50,104 nucleotides of DNA, from positions 1 through 50,104 of the forward strand of contig NZ_JAQWOO010000036.1 of NCBI RefSeq assembly GCF_029245835.1, read 5' to 3'. Position numbers and translations under genes: made by a program. The notes under the pieces were generated by a model. It ran no database searches, had not been told where the DNA came from, and saw nothing but the letters and a program-made list of their open reading frames with translations. Source of the DNA: Algibacter sp. GTDB lineage: Bacteria > Bacteroidota > Bacteroidia > Flavobacteriales > Flavobacteriaceae. The first letter of the stretch is position 1, and the number at the start of each line of letters is the position of its first letter. Positions 35,343-44,453 of this stretch are shown in pieces.

Positions 35343-35999
35343 ATGAAAAAAGAAAAGCCTAAAATTGTAGTTTTTGGCACAGGTGGTCATACAAAATCTG
35401 TAATTAGAATTATAGAAGCAGAAGCTAAATGGGATATTTACGGTTTGTTAGATGATTTTGGGTACCAAGACGAAGTTAATGATATTTTGGGTTATAAAAT
35501 TGTGGGGTATAGAAATGATATATCTCATTTACAAGCGGCAAAAATAGTACATGGTTTTGTTGCCATTGGTGATAACAATATTCGAGCAAAAATCACTAAT
35601 GACTTAATATCAAAAGGTATTAAAATAACAACTATTATACATCCAGGAGCTACAGTTTTGAATAGTTCGTCTATAGGTTATGGGACTATGATTCATGCAC
35701 AGTCAGTTATTGGTGCAGATAGTATAATAGGTAAAGGTGTTATAATTAGTGCATTGTCAGGTGTTGGACACGATAGTGTTATTGGGGATTATTCTCATTT
35801 AACACCAGGCGTATTAATAGGAGGAGGTGTTACAATAGGAGAGTTTTCTTTTTTGGGGCTAGGTGCAGTAGTTCTTCCTGGTGTAAAAATAGGCAAGAAC
35901 GTACAAGTTGCGGCTAACTCTGTTGTAAACAAAGACCTAGACGATAATGTTGTTGTGGCTGGAAATCCTGCAAGAGTTATAAAGAGAAATATACCTTAA
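35343..35999 (+). CDS. NeuD/PglD-family acyltransferase
   Basis: The 218-residue protein has an N-terminal Rossmann-like domain (KIVVFGTGGHTKSVIRII, VAIGDNNIRAKI) and a left-handed beta-helix of hexapeptide repeats (about residues 95-205; VIGADSIIGKGVIIS, SHLTPGVLIGGGVTIGEF) ending in the conserved VVAGNPARVIK. Such enzymes acetylate amino sugars or sialic acids with acetyl-CoA. The probable catalytic His is in SGVGHDSVIGD. Length fits the family. No sugar biosynthesis cluster surrounds it, so the acceptor is unknown. It starts 53 bases after the methyltransferase gene. Confidence 0.88.
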   Translation: MKKEKPKIVVFGTGGHTKSVIRIIEAEAKWDIYGLLDDFGYQDEVNDILGYKIVGYRNDISHLQAAKIVHGFVAIGDNNIRAKITNDLISKGIKITTIIHPGATVLNSSSIGYGTMIHAQSVIGADSIIGKGVIISALSGVGHDSVIGDYSHLTPGVLIGGGVTIGEFSFLGLGAVVLPGVKIGKNVQVAANSVVNKDLDDNVVVAGNPARVIKRNIP

Positions 36000-36233
36000 G
36001 AGTAAATAAGTAATAGTATTCCCCTAAACGCAGAAAAAAAAGAACTGGGGTATATAGGAGTAATTTGAAAATTCAACAAAATGACAATAATCAATAAGCA
36101 AAATATAAGTTCAATAAGCATTTTGCTTCTGTAATAGTATATCCATCACTTTTAGCTCTATAGTTCTAAAGGATGACTTTATAAGAGATACTAACCGATA
36201 ATTTTTTTTTAAACACATAAAATAACTTAAACT

Positions 36234-37019
36234 ATGAACAGAATAGAATACATAGAATCTAATATTGCAGAATTACGGTATAAATTAAAAACACATAAAC
36301 TATATGAAAACCTAAAACATGTTGATGATATAAAAGTGTTTATGGAAAATCATGTTTTTGCTGTATGGGATTTTATGTCGTTATTAAAAGCTATTCAATT
36401 AGAACTTACTTGCACTAAGGTGCCTTGGATTCCCAAAAAAAATGGCACACTAGCACGATTTATAAATGAGATTGTACATGGGGAAGAAAGCGATGTTAAT
36501 GAGCTAGGGGAAGCTAAAAGCCATTTTGAAATGTACTGTGATGCTATGAAGCAAATAGGGGCAGATACCTCGCAAATAGACTTATTTATTAATCTTATTT
36601 CATCAGGTAATGATTTGGAATATGTTTTAGATCAATTAGAAATAGAAGACGCCGTTTCAGATTTTATAAAATTTACGTTTCAAGTAATAGCTAGTAAAGA
36701 ATCTCATATTATAGCTTCAGTATTTACATTTGGACGAGAAGATGTAATTCCTGATATGTTTCTTGAAATATTAAAAAATTCAGATTCTGATAACATATCC
36801 AATAGCAAACTTATATATTATTTAGAGCGACATATTGAGTTAGATGGTGATGAACATGGACCATTATCTCTTAAAATGATTTCCGAACTTTGTGGGGATA
36901 GTGATGAAAAATGGGAATTCGCTTTAATTTTTGCTAAATTAGCTCTTAAAAAGCGTATTAAATTGTGGGATTCGATAAATCATTTAATTGAAAATAAAAA
37001 GACCATTGTTTACTTTTAG
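36234..37019 (+). CDS. DUF3050 protein, heme-oxygenase-like helical fold
   Basis: The 261-residue protein matches DUF3050: [78 protein letters not shown] and [17 protein letters not shown]. The spaced His/Glu/Asp residues, especially H-x3-D-x3-H in [10 protein letters not shown] and E-x-H in KESH, recall metal ligands of heme-oxygenase-like diiron oxygenases. A metal-dependent oxidase role is inference. It is the first gene of the H-NOX operon, 16 bases before the receiver gene, so it could be an enzyme serving that pathway rather than a sensor. Confidence 0.83.
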   Translation: MNRIEYIESNIAELRYKLKTHKLYENLKHVDDIKVFMENHVFAVWDFMSLLKAIQLELTCTKVPWIPKKNGTLARFINEIVHGEESDVNELGEAKSHFEMYCDAMKQIGADTSQIDLFINLISSGNDLEYVLDQLEIEDAVSDFIKFTFQVIASKESHIIASVFTFGREDVIPDMFLEILKNSDSDNISNSKLIYYLERHIELDGDEHGPLSLKMISELCGDSDEKWEFALIFAKLALKKRIKLWDSINHLIENKKTIVYF

Positions 37020-37035
37020 TATTTAAATTATATAA

Positions 37036-37449
37036 ATGATGAAATCTTTAAAAATTCTTCTTATAGAAGATGATATTATTGAAGTAATGAAACTTAACCG
37101 AGTTGTATCTTCTTTAAAGCTGAAACACAAAATAATTGAAGCCAATAATGGCGAGGAGGCACTCACTATTTTAGAGCAAAATACGATAATACCAGATATT
37201 ATCTTACTCGACCTGAATATGCCAAAATTAAGTGGTATTGAATTTTTGTCTATTTTAAAAAAAAGTAAAGATTTTAATTGTATTCCAACTATTATTTTAA
37301 CAACATCCAATAATTCTAGAGATATCTTAAAGTGTTTTGAAATTGGGGTTTCTGGGTATGTTATAAAACCCTTAAAGTATGAGGATTATGTTTATAAAAT
37401 CGAAAAATTACTAGCCTATTGGAGTATTAATGAAATAGTTGAAAAATAA
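37036..37449 (+). CDS. Stand-alone CheY-like receiver
   Basis: The 137-residue protein is a single receiver domain of the Rcp1 type. It has the acidic pair in LLIEDD (residues 11-13), phospho-acceptor Asp59 in IILLDLNMPKLSG, Thr in ILTTSNN and Lys111 in YVIKPL. It has no output domain. Its stop codon overlaps the H-NOX start (TAATG). It may accept or drain phosphate from the kinase at 37988 or from the HPt protein. Confidence 0.9.
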   Translation: MMKSLKILLIEDDIIEVMKLNRVVSSLKLKHKIIEANNGEEALTILEQNTIIPDIILLDLNMPKLSGIEFLSILKKSKDFNCIPTIILTTSNNSRDILKCFEIGVSGYVIKPLKYEDYVYKIEKLLAYWSINEIVEK

Positions 37450-37988
37450 TGAAAGGCATTGTGTTTACTGAGTTTTTAGAAATGGTTGAAGAAAAATATG
37501 GACTTGAAATGGTTGACGATATTATTGAAAATACCAATTTGCAGTCTCAAGGTGCCTATACTTCAGTAGGCACTTATGCGTTTTCTGAAATGTTACAGTT
37601 ACTTCAAAATTTAAGTCTAAAAACTAAAATATTAGTAGATGATTTGTTATTAATTTATGGTGAACATTTTTTTAATTTATTAGAAAAAAATTATCCAAGT
37701 TTTTTTTCGGTATACCATGACCCTATTCAGATGTTGGCTTCTATCGAGGATCATATACATGTTGAGGTTTTAAAAATTTACCCAGATGCTGAACTGCCAA
37801 CTTTTGAGGTCGTTTATAGAAAACAAGATACTTTAATAATGATTTACAAATCCAGTAGAGCCATGCATCATTTTGGTTTGGGATTAATGCATAAAACCTT
37901 TGAATATTTTAATTCTAAAGCGACTATAGTTTTAGAAAAAATAAAACAAGATGGTACAGAGGTTAAGTTTGTTATTACTAAAAATTAA
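37449..37988 (+). CDS. H-NOX heme nitric oxide/oxygen binding sensor
   Basis: The 179-residue protein is a stand-alone H-NOX domain, a cytosolic b-type heme sensor related to the heme domain of soluble guanylate cyclase. The proximal heme ligand is His104 in DHIHVEVLKIYPDAELP. The heme-propionate motif Y-x-S-x-R is intact as Y133, S135 and R137 in MIYKSSRAM. Stand-alone H-NOX proteins in Shewanella and Vibrio bind NO and inhibit a co-encoded histidine kinase. Here it overlaps the upstream receiver gene and the downstream kinase gene by single bases (TAATG twice), so coupled translation and direct interaction with the kinase are likely. Confidence 0.93.
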   Translation: MKGIVFTEFLEMVEEKYGLEMVDDIIENTNLQSQGAYTSVGTYAFSEMLQLLQNLSLKTKILVDDLLLIYGEHFFNLLEKNYPSFFSVYHDPIQMLASIEDHIHVEVLKIYPDAELPTFEVVYRKQDTLIMIYKSSRAMHHFGLGLMHKTFEYFNSKATIVLEKIKQDGTEVKFVITKN

Positions 37989-40474
37989 TGAGTAAAAATA
38001 AAATTGACATATTACAACGTGCTCTTAACCGAGAAAAAGCGGCTAGGAAGGAAGCTGAAAAAATACTAGAAGCAAAAGCTACAGAACTTTATAATTCAAA
38101 CAAAACGTTAGAAAAGTTAAATGCTGGTTTAGAATCGTTGCTTAATAGATCAGACTCCCAATTACAGGGCGTATTTGAAAATATTGTAGATGCTTATATT
38201 ATAATGGATTTAAATTTTAATATCCTTAAAATGAACAAGTCCGCTATGGCCATGTTAGGGTTTAATACTGATAAAGCAGACTACAATTTGTCAAAAATGG
38301 TGCAACCACATGATTATAAAAGGGTTGGAAATTCGTTCCAAGAATTAATGAAAGATGGTATTTTAACTGATTTTGAAATACAAATAAAAAATAATAATAA
38401 CAAAATCATTATTACCCATATTAATGCCAGTATTATTTATGATAAAGGAATTCCTGTAGCAGCTCAAGGAATTTTAAGAGACATTACAGCTTTAAAGGAA
38501 AATGAATTCATTACAGAAGTTATTAATAATATTACACAATCCATTCTTGGCACCATGGATATTTATGAAATAGCTTCAAAAATAACTGAGAAATTAGCAA
38601 AGTACCTAAAAACAGATGATTGCGTTATTTATGCTGTAAACCACGAAGAAAATCAGGTAGAACAAATTGCCGCCAGTGGCGAGAAAATTGATATTACTGG
38701 CGATATAGTAAACAGATTAAAATTTAATATAGGGAGTGGTATTGTTGGTTCGGTTGCGAAAACAGGTAAATCTGAAATTATACATGACACAAGTAAAGAT
38801 GCCCGTTATATAACTGATATTTCACGAAACTACTCAGAACTTACCGTGCCAATCATTATTGAAAACGAAGTAATTGCTGTAATTGATTCTGAGCATCCAA
38901 ATAAAAACCATTTCACTAAAGTTCAGCTTGGTACCATTGAAAATATTGCACGAATTATTGCCTTAAAAATAAAGAATGCCATAAGTTTAAACGAAAAAGA
39001 ACGCGCTCAAAAAAGACTTTTAAAATCCGAGGAGCGTTTAAGAACCTTAATATCCAGTCTTGAAAGTGGCATCCTTTTAGAAGATGAAAACAGAAAAATT
39101 GTTTTAACAAATTCTAAATTTTGTGAGATGTTTAACATTCCTGCATTGCCAGAGCATATGGTTGGTGCAGATTGTACCGATGCAGCAGAACAAAGTAAAC
39201 ACCTTTTTGAAAACCCCAATGGTTTTACTAAGCGCATAAAAAGTATTTTATTAAAAAAAGAAACCGTTTTATCTGATGAACTAGAAATGAGTAATGGAAA
39301 AATTCTTGAAAGAGATTATATTCCATTATTTAGCGGAAAGCATTATTCAGGTCATTTATGGAGTTATAGGGATGTTACACTTCAAAAAAAATATAGAAAA
39401 AGTTTAGAATCCCAAAGACAAAAATACAGCAGTATTATAGCTAATATGAATTTAGGTCTTTTAGAGGTAGATAATGATGATAGGATACTAATGTGTAATC
39501 AAAGTTTTTCTAAAATCTCGGGATATGACGAACAAGCTTTATTGGGCAAACGGGGAGGCGATGTGTTTCTAGATGAAAACGCTTTAAAACTATTACAGAA
39601 GCAAAGTGAATTGCGGCTAGAAGGGCAATCAAATTCTTACGAAATTGAAGTAAATAATAAAGCTGGAGAAAAACGTACTTGGTTAATAAGTGGCGCACCA
39701 AATTATAATTTAAACGGAAAAATTATTGGCTCCATAGGCATACACTTAGATATTACAGATCAAAAAAAGCTAGAATTAGAAAAGGAAAATTTAGTAGAAA
39801 TACTAAAAAATAAAAATGCGGAACTTCAAGAATATGCCCAAATTGTTTCTCACGATTTAAAATCACCCTTGCGGAATATAAGTGCCTTAACCACTTGGAT
39901 TAAGGACGATAATTTTACAAGTTTGAATGAAACTAGCTTAAAGTATTTTGATCACTTAGAACAAACGCTAGAGCGCATGGAAGCCTTAATTACTGGTATT
40001 TTAAAATATTCTAGTATTAACTCCGAGTCTGGACAAAACCAAACCATAGATTTAAACCATACTGTTCTTGAGATTATTAAAATGCTTCATGTTCCAGAAC
40101 ATATACATATTTCTATTAAAGGAGAACTTCCAAATATATATGGAGACAAAATAAAATTCCATCAACTGTTTCAAAATTTATTGAATAATGCCGTAAACCA
40201 CATTGACAAAGAAAAAGGAGAAATAGAATTAGGTTGTGAAATAAAGAGCAAAGAATATTTGTTTTATATAAAAGATAATGGTGTTGGAATTGATAAAAAA
40301 TACCATCAACAAATTTTTAAAATATTTTATTACATAACTAAAAATAAACATTCAACAGGTATAGGATTATCTATTGTGAAAAAAATAATAGAAATTTATG
40401 GAGGTGAAATTTGGGTTGATTCTGTGCCAAAAGTTGGGACTACATTCTATTTTACCATAAAAAAGACACATTAA
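37988..40474 (+). CDS. Cytoplasmic PAS-GAF-PAS-PAS histidine kinase (H-NOX partner)
   Basis: The 828-residue kinase has no transmembrane segment. In order it has an N-terminal coiled coil (1-50), a PAS domain (about 55-175), a GAF domain (about 180-335), a linker, two more PAS domains (about 345-465 and 475-600), a HisKA domain with phospho-acceptor His622 in EYAQIVSHDLKSPLRNIS, and an HATPase domain (LFQNLLNNAVNHI, IKDNGVGID, STGIGLSIVKKIIE). No receiver is attached, so phosphate must leave to a separate protein. The adjoining HPt and two receivers fit. The H-NOX gene overlaps its start and the HPt gene overlaps its stop, both TAATG. Confidence 0.92.
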   Translation: MSKNKIDILQRALNREKAARKEAEKILEAKATELYNSNKTLEKLNAGLESLLNRSDSQLQGVFENIVDAYIIMDLNFNILKMNKSAMAMLGFNTDKADYNLSKMVQPHDYKRVGNSFQELMKDGILTDFEIQIKNNNNKIIITHINASIIYDKGIPVAAQGILRDITALKENEFITEVINNITQSILGTMDIYEIASKITEKLAKYLKTDDCVIYAVNHEENQVEQIAASGEKIDITGDIVNRLKFNIGSGIVGSVAKTGKSEIIHDTSKDARYITDISRNYSELTVPIIIENEVIAVIDSEHPNKNHFTKVQLGTIENIARIIALKIKNAISLNEKERAQKRLLKSEERLRTLISSLESGILLEDENRKIVLTNSKFCEMFNIPALPEHMVGADCTDAAEQSKHLFENPNGFTKRIKSILLKKETVLSDELEMSNGKILERDYIPLFSGKHYSGHLWSYRDVTLQKKYRKSLESQRQKYSSIIANMNLGLLEVDNDDRILMCNQSFSKISGYDEQALLGKRGGDVFLDENALKLLQKQSELRLEGQSNSYEIEVNNKAGEKRTWLISGAPNYNLNGKIIGSIGIHLDITDQKKLELEKENLVEILKNKNAELQEYAQIVSHDLKSPLRNISALTTWIKDDNFTSLNETSLKYFDHLEQTLERMEALITGILKYSSINSESGQNQTIDLNHTVLEIIKMLHVPEHIHISIKGELPNIYGDKIKFHQLFQNLLNNAVNHIDKEKGEIELGCEIKSKEYLFYIKDNGVGIDKKYHQQIFKIFYYITKNKHSTGIGLSIVKKIIEIYGGEIWVDSVPKVGTTFYFTIKKTH

Positions 40475-40791
40475 TGGATGCGCCAAGTTTAATATATATA
40501 AATAAATTATCAAACGGAGATGCCGTTTTTTCAAAAAAGTTGATTACTGTTATGAAAGCAGAATTTCCTATAGAAAAGAGACTATATAACAAAAATATAA
40601 GTTTAAAAAGATTTAAATTAGCCGCAGAAAATGTACATAAAATAAAGCATAAAATAAGTATTTTAAGTTTTGAAAAAGGATACATGTTAGCAACTCAACA
40701 TGAGGAAAACTTAACTGATAACAATAATAGTTTAGAACAGAAATTTGAGGAGGTTTTAAACACAATTACGAAATATTTAAATTTAATATAA
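40474..40791 (+). CDS. HPt (histidine phosphotransfer) protein
   Basis: This 105-residue all-helical protein carries FKLAAENVHKIKHKISILSF. Within it, H55-x-I-K fits the HxLK core of HPt domains, making His55 the likely phospho-acceptor, with the helix continuing to EKGYMLA. The start overlaps the kinase stop (TAATG). The LytTR regulator gene follows 8 bases later. It would relay phosphate from a receiver such as the one at 37036 to the LytTR regulator. The family call rests on the motif, size and context because HPt sequences are weakly conserved. Confidence 0.8.
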   Translation: MDAPSLIYINKLSNGDAVFSKKLITVMKAEFPIEKRLYNKNISLKRFKLAAENVHKIKHKISILSFEKGYMLATQHEENLTDNNNSLEQKFEEVLNTITKYLNLI

Positions 40792-40799
40792 GATATTAT

Positions 40800-41537
40800 A
40801 TGAATTGTATAATAGTAGATGATGAAGCTACGGCAAGAGCAATTTTAAATCAATTGTGTTCAGCGATTACAGGTTTAAATGTTATTGCAGAATTTGAAAA
40901 TGTAGATCAAGTAATAGATTTTTTAAAACATAAAAAAGTAGATCTTATTTTATTAGATATTCATATGCCAGATTTTTCAGGCTTTGACTTTATTAATGCA
41001 TTAGAAAATGGAGAATTAAAACAAGCTCTTACAATAGTCCCTAAAATTATATTTACAACCTCTGATAAGAACTTTGCTATTGAATCTTACGAATATGATT
41101 TTGTTATGGATTATTTACTAAAGCCTATTTTGCCAAACCGTTTTAATAAAGCAATTAAGAAAGTAAAAAAAACAGTTTCTCAAAAATCAAAAATTAGTTT
41201 AGCAAGCAATTCTGAAAAAGTTTCAGATAATCAACTGTTTATAAATATCGATAAGCGCTTAATAAAAATAGATGTCTCAAGTATATGTTTAGTAGAAGCT
41301 AAAGGAGATTATATTAATTTAAAAACCGATAAAACAAATTACATAGTTCATTCCTCTTTAAAAAAAATTAAAGATAAATTACCTACTTCTCTATTTTTTA
41401 GAGTACATAGATCTTATATCATTAATGTTCATAAAATTACAGGAATTGAAGATAATACAGTGCTAATTAATAAAGATTTAATCCCTATTAGTAGGTCTAG
41501 TAAGACTGAACTAATGAAGCGGATTAATTTATTATAA
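40800..41537 (+). CDS. LytTR-family response regulator
   Basis: The 245-residue regulator has a receiver domain (1-125; VDDEATA, phospho-acceptor Asp53 in LILLDIHMPDFSG, Lys in YLLKPI) and a LytTR DNA-binding domain (about 145-245; IDVSSICLVEAKGDYINLKT, FRVHRSYIINVHKITGIE). It is the last gene of the H-NOX operon and the only member with a DNA-binding output. The pathway therefore ends in transcription rather than cyclic di-GMP turnover. Confidence 0.92.
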   Translation: MNCIIVDDEATARAILNQLCSAITGLNVIAEFENVDQVIDFLKHKKVDLILLDIHMPDFSGFDFINALENGELKQALTIVPKIIFTTSDKNFAIESYEYDFVMDYLLKPILPNRFNKAIKKVKKTVSQKSKISLASNSEKVSDNQLFINIDKRLIKIDVSSICLVEAKGDYINLKTDKTNYIVHSSLKKIKDKLPTSLFFRVHRSYIINVHKITGIEDNTVLINKDLIPISRSSKTELMKRINLL

Positions 41538-41928
41538 TATTCTTATTCTAAATAAAATTTCTTACCAATTACCATTCAACTTGTATATATGTATATTCAT
41601 GTGCAAAAAAGGTTCAACCATCGAATATAAAAACGTGTTAGATCAAAAATATAATATATTTGGGTTATAAATGTTTCTTATAGTATTAGAATAAAAGTAT
41701 TTCAATCAGTTTTTTATTTCAGAGTTTGGGACCAATATTTATAGTAGATTGAGATTTTTTATTAAGTTTTAATACATGGTTTTATTTTTTGGAAATATTT
41801 ATTTGAATTTTATTGATTAATAGCTAATTAAAACAAATTCAGTGTTAATAAAAACCTCAATTGCTATTGAGGTTTTTTTATTTATTGTAAATGCTTTTCT
41901 AATTTTCAAGAATTGATTTTAATTTAAT
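41538..41928 (+). other. Intergenic region after the H-NOX operon
   Basis: This AT-rich gap of 391 bases holds no gene that I can support. The only clear structure is the terminator at 41851-41879, about 310 bases after the LytTR stop, so the operon may carry a long 3' untranslated tail. A small RNA in this space cannot be excluded. Confidence 0.5.
41851..41879 (+). terminator. Rho-independent terminator downstream of the H-NOX operon
   Basis: AAAACCTCAAT (41851-41861) and ATTGAGGTTTT (41866-41876) form a perfect stem with a four-base TGCT loop, followed by T residues. It lies just before the small gene at 41929. Confidence 0.85.
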
Positions 41929-42285
41929 ATGGGAGGAAAAATTATACACCTAAAAGATTACAGGTTATCAAACAAATCATTAAACAAAAAGGTGGTGAAT
42001 TCTGCTGGTTATAATTACAATTCGAATTCGAATTCGAATCAAAACACCTCTAATAAAAAAACCGAAAATAACATAAGTTATGAAGCATTAATTTCCTTCA
42101 TAATTAAATATGGTATTAAAGTTCAAGAAAATGATTCAAAAATGTATACCGCATTAATGAATAAATATCATAAATCTATTATGTTTTATGGTGTAAAATA
42201 TTATTTGCCACTTTATAAATTTTATAAAGAAAAAAAAACATTATTTGATTATTTGATTGAAAATTATAATACCCATGAAAATTAA
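41929..42285 (+). CDS. Small protein of unknown function with Ser-Asn repeat
   Basis: The 118-residue protein starts MGGKIIHLKDYRLSNKSL. It has a low-complexity Asn/Ser stretch (about residues 29-45) encoded in part by an AATTCG repeat, and a helical Tyr/Lys-rich C-terminal half (EALISFIIKYGIKVQEND...YHKSIMFYGVKYYLPLYKFY). I do not recognise the family. It sits between two terminators, so it is transcribed alone. The composition is soluble and basic, with no signal peptide. Confidence 0.6.
   Translation: MGGKIIHLKDYRLSNKSLNKKVVNSAGYNYNSNSNSNQNTSNKKTENNISYEALISFIIKYGIKVQENDSKMYTALMNKYHKSIMFYGVKYYLPLYKFYKEKKTLFDYLIENYNTHEN
42019..42039 (+). repeat. AATTCG hexanucleotide repeat inside a coding region
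   Basis: AATTCG occurs three times in tandem plus AAT, encoding alternating Asn and Ser. Because the unit is six bases, copy-number changes would keep the reading frame and only lengthen or shorten the linker. Confidence 0.8.
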
Positions 42286-42429
42286 TATTAAATACAATTA
42301 GTCGACAAAAGACTGTTTACTATCTATAGTTAATCGTCATATATCGAAAATTATAATCTAACTGATACGTTTTTTATATATTTAAACTCTATTTCGTCTG
42401 AGAAGCGTTTTAGTTAATAGCAATTTACA

Positions 42430-42462
42430 AAACCAGCACTTTTTTAAGTGCTGGTTTCTTTT
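42430..42462. terminator. Bidirectional terminator between the small gene and moaA
   Basis: AAACCAGCACTT (42430-42441) pairs perfectly with AAGTGCTGGTTT (42446-42457) around TTTT. T residues follow on the plus side and a TTTTG tract follows on the minus side. It overlaps the moaA stop region and serves the convergent genes. Confidence 0.85.
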
Positions 42463-43468
42463 AGCCTCCAATAGTAATCATACTTCGGTTATTATTACGC
42501 AATTTAGGTTCTTCTAGTTTCTCTAAAGTATCCATACCACCTCTAATTTTAAACTTAGCTTTTACCGCTTTTTCAATGATTGGTTCAATCGATTTCCCTG
42601 CGCGTAGCACCGTTAATAAATCGGATTCGCCAGAGGAGAACAAACAGTTTTTTAATTGTCCGTTAGCTGTTAGACGCAATCTGTTACACGAATCGCAAAA
42701 CGGATTGGTTACAGAACTAATAATGGCAAAACTGCCTTTATATCCTTTTATCTTATAGTTTTTAGAAGTATCGTTTGGCGCATCCTGCAAGCGCTCAATA
42801 CGTTGCTCAGGAAAAGCATCATTAACAAAACTCATAACTTCAGCATAAGAAACCATTTTGGCCATATTCCATTTATTCCCATCAAAAGGCATAAATTCTA
42901 TAAAGCGCACTGAGATTGGTAAATCTTTTGTAAAATTGATAAAATCAATAATTTCATTATCATTAAACCCTTTCATTAAAACGGCATTTACTTTTACAGT
43001 GAAGCCTTCTTTAACGAGTAATAATATATTGTTGTAAACTTTTTTAAATTCTGCTCTTCGAGTGATGTGTTTAAATTTTCCTTCGTCTAAAGAGTCTAAA
43101 CTCACATTAATCTTTTTGACTCCATTGGCTTTTAAAACGTCTATAAACTTGTCAATAATAACAGCGTTTGAAGTTATGGAAAGTTCAACAGGAAGTGTTG
43201 CTAGTTTTTCTAAAATAACTGGAATATCCTTTCTAATTAAAGGTTCGCCACCTGTCAATCGAATTTTAGTAACGCCGTTATTAACAAAAGTTTTAGCAAT
43301 TTCATAAATTTCTTCATAAGTCATTAAACGACTTTTTGGAGATAATTTCACACCTTCTTCGGGCATACAATACGTACAACGTAAATTACATCGTTCAATT
43401 AAAGAAATACGCAGGTAAGCGTGGTCTCTACCGTGTGCATCTTGTAATATGTTTTTATCGTTTTTCAT
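42461..43468 (-). CDS. moaA: GTP 3',8-cyclase MoaA
   Basis: The 335-residue radical-SAM enzyme catalyses, with MoaC, the conversion of GTP to cyclic pyranopterin monophosphate, the first step of molybdenum cofactor synthesis. The SAM-cluster motif is ERCNLRCTYCMP (C27, C31, C34). The second [4Fe-4S] site is in NPFCDSCNRLRLTANGQLKNCLFS. LTGGEPLIR and the C-terminal Gly-Gly tail, needed for activity in known MoaA proteins, are present. It is the last gene of the minus-strand cofactor operon and starts one base inside the end of moaC-mogA. Confidence 0.96.
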   Translation of the reverse strand: MKNDKNILQDAHGRDHAYLRISLIERCNLRCTYCMPEEGVKLSPKSRLMTYEEIYEIAKTFVNNGVTKIRLTGGEPLIRKDIPVILEKLATLPVELSITSNAVIIDKFIDVLKANGVKKINVSLDSLDEGKFKHITRRAEFKKVYNNILLLVKEGFTVKVNAVLMKGFNDNEIIDFINFTKDLPISVRFIEFMPFDGNKWNMAKMVSYAEVMSFVNDAFPEQRIERLQDAPNDTSKNYKIKGYKGSFAIISSVTNPFCDSCNRLRLTANGQLKNCLFSSGESDLLTVLRAGKSIEPIIEKAVKAKFKIRGGMDTLEKLEEPKLRNNNRSMITIGG

Positions 43469-44379
43469 TAATCGTGTCTCGCACCTTTTAAAATTCTGAA
43501 AATATGTAGTACTGATGGAAAAATGGCTTCCATAGATTCTTTTGCACCGTTTGTTGAACCCGGTAAAGCCAAAACCAATGTGCTATTTATTGTTCCTGCT
43601 ACACTTCTTGAAAGCATGGCATAAGGCATTCGGTCTTGTCCGTAATTCCGGATGGCTTCTTCAATACCAAGGATGCGTCTATCCAGAATCGGTATTAAAG
43701 CTTCTGGTGTAACGTCGCGTCCTGAAAGTCCTGTTCCGCCTGTGTAAACAATTAAATCAATACCTTGTCCTTGGAAAGCTTTAGCTTTTTCTTGAATCAC
43801 ATCTTTTTCATCTGGAATTATAATGTATTCTGATATTTTAACATCACAAGATTCTAACTTCTCAATAATCGCTTTTCCTGCTTTATCTTCTTTTTGTCCT
43901 CCAGAAATAGTATCAGAACAAACCACAACCGCAGCAGTTAAATCCTTTCTAAATTTATCTTTAAAATCAGATTTTCCACCTTTTTTATTCAAGAGTTTAA
44001 TGGCATGAATCTCAATACCTTTGTCTATAGGTTTTAGCATGTCGTACATATTCAAAGCTACAACACTAGCGCCATGCATAGCTTCAACTTCAACACCAGT
44101 TTTGTAGATAGTTTTCACTGTAAATAAAACTGTAATTTCTAGGCCATCAATTTTGTATTCAATACCTGTAAACTCGATAGGCAAGGGGTGGCAGTCGGGT
44201 AAAATATCTGGTGTACGTTTTACACCAAGTAAACCAGCGGCTTTACTCATGGCAAAAACATTGCCTTTTGGAACGGTATCGTTTTCTATGGCTTGAATGG
44301 TTTCTAGTTTGCTAACCTTAACTATAGCTTGAGCTACTGCGGTTCTTAATGTGGTTACTTTATGAGTGATATCGACCAT
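43468..44379 (-). CDS. moaCB: Bifunctional MoaC-MogA/MoaB fusion
   Basis: The 303-residue protein joins two cofactor enzymes. Residues 1-140 are cyclic pyranopterin monophosphate synthase MoaC (MVDITHK, LPDCHPLPIE, VEVEAMHGASVVALNMYDMLK, KGGKS). Residues about 145-303 are a molybdopterin adenylyltransferase of the MogA/MoaB family (VVVCSDTISGG, IVYTGGTGLSGRDVTPEA, RSVAGTINSTLVLALPGSTNGAKES). The fusion couples the first pathway step with the later adenylylation. Both halves are full length. An inverted repeat lies between this gene and moaE. Confidence 0.94.
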   Translation of the reverse strand: MVDITHKVTTLRTAVAQAIVKVSKLETIQAIENDTVPKGNVFAMSKAAGLLGVKRTPDILPDCHPLPIEFTGIEYKIDGLEITVLFTVKTIYKTGVEVEAMHGASVVALNMYDMLKPIDKGIEIHAIKLLNKKGGKSDFKDKFRKDLTAAVVVCSDTISGGQKEDKAGKAIIEKLESCDVKISEYIIIPDEKDVIQEKAKAFQGQGIDLIVYTGGTGLSGRDVTPEALIPILDRRILGIEEAIRNYGQDRMPYAMLSRSVAGTINSTLVLALPGSTNGAKESMEAIFPSVLHIFRILKGARHD

Positions 44380-44406
44380 TTTTCGATTGTTATTTAGTTG
44401 TTTGTT

Positions 44407-44443
44407 GTTTAGTTGTTAGCGACTTAACGACTAACAACTAAAC
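44407..44443. repeat. Inverted repeat between moaE and moaC-mogA
   Basis: GTTTAGTTGTTAG (44407-44419) and CTAACAACTAAAC (44431-44443) are perfect 13-bp arms around an 11-base spacer. With no T-run it is more likely an mRNA-stabilising or processing hairpin inside the operon than a terminator. Confidence 0.7.
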
Positions 44444-44453
44444 TAAATACATT

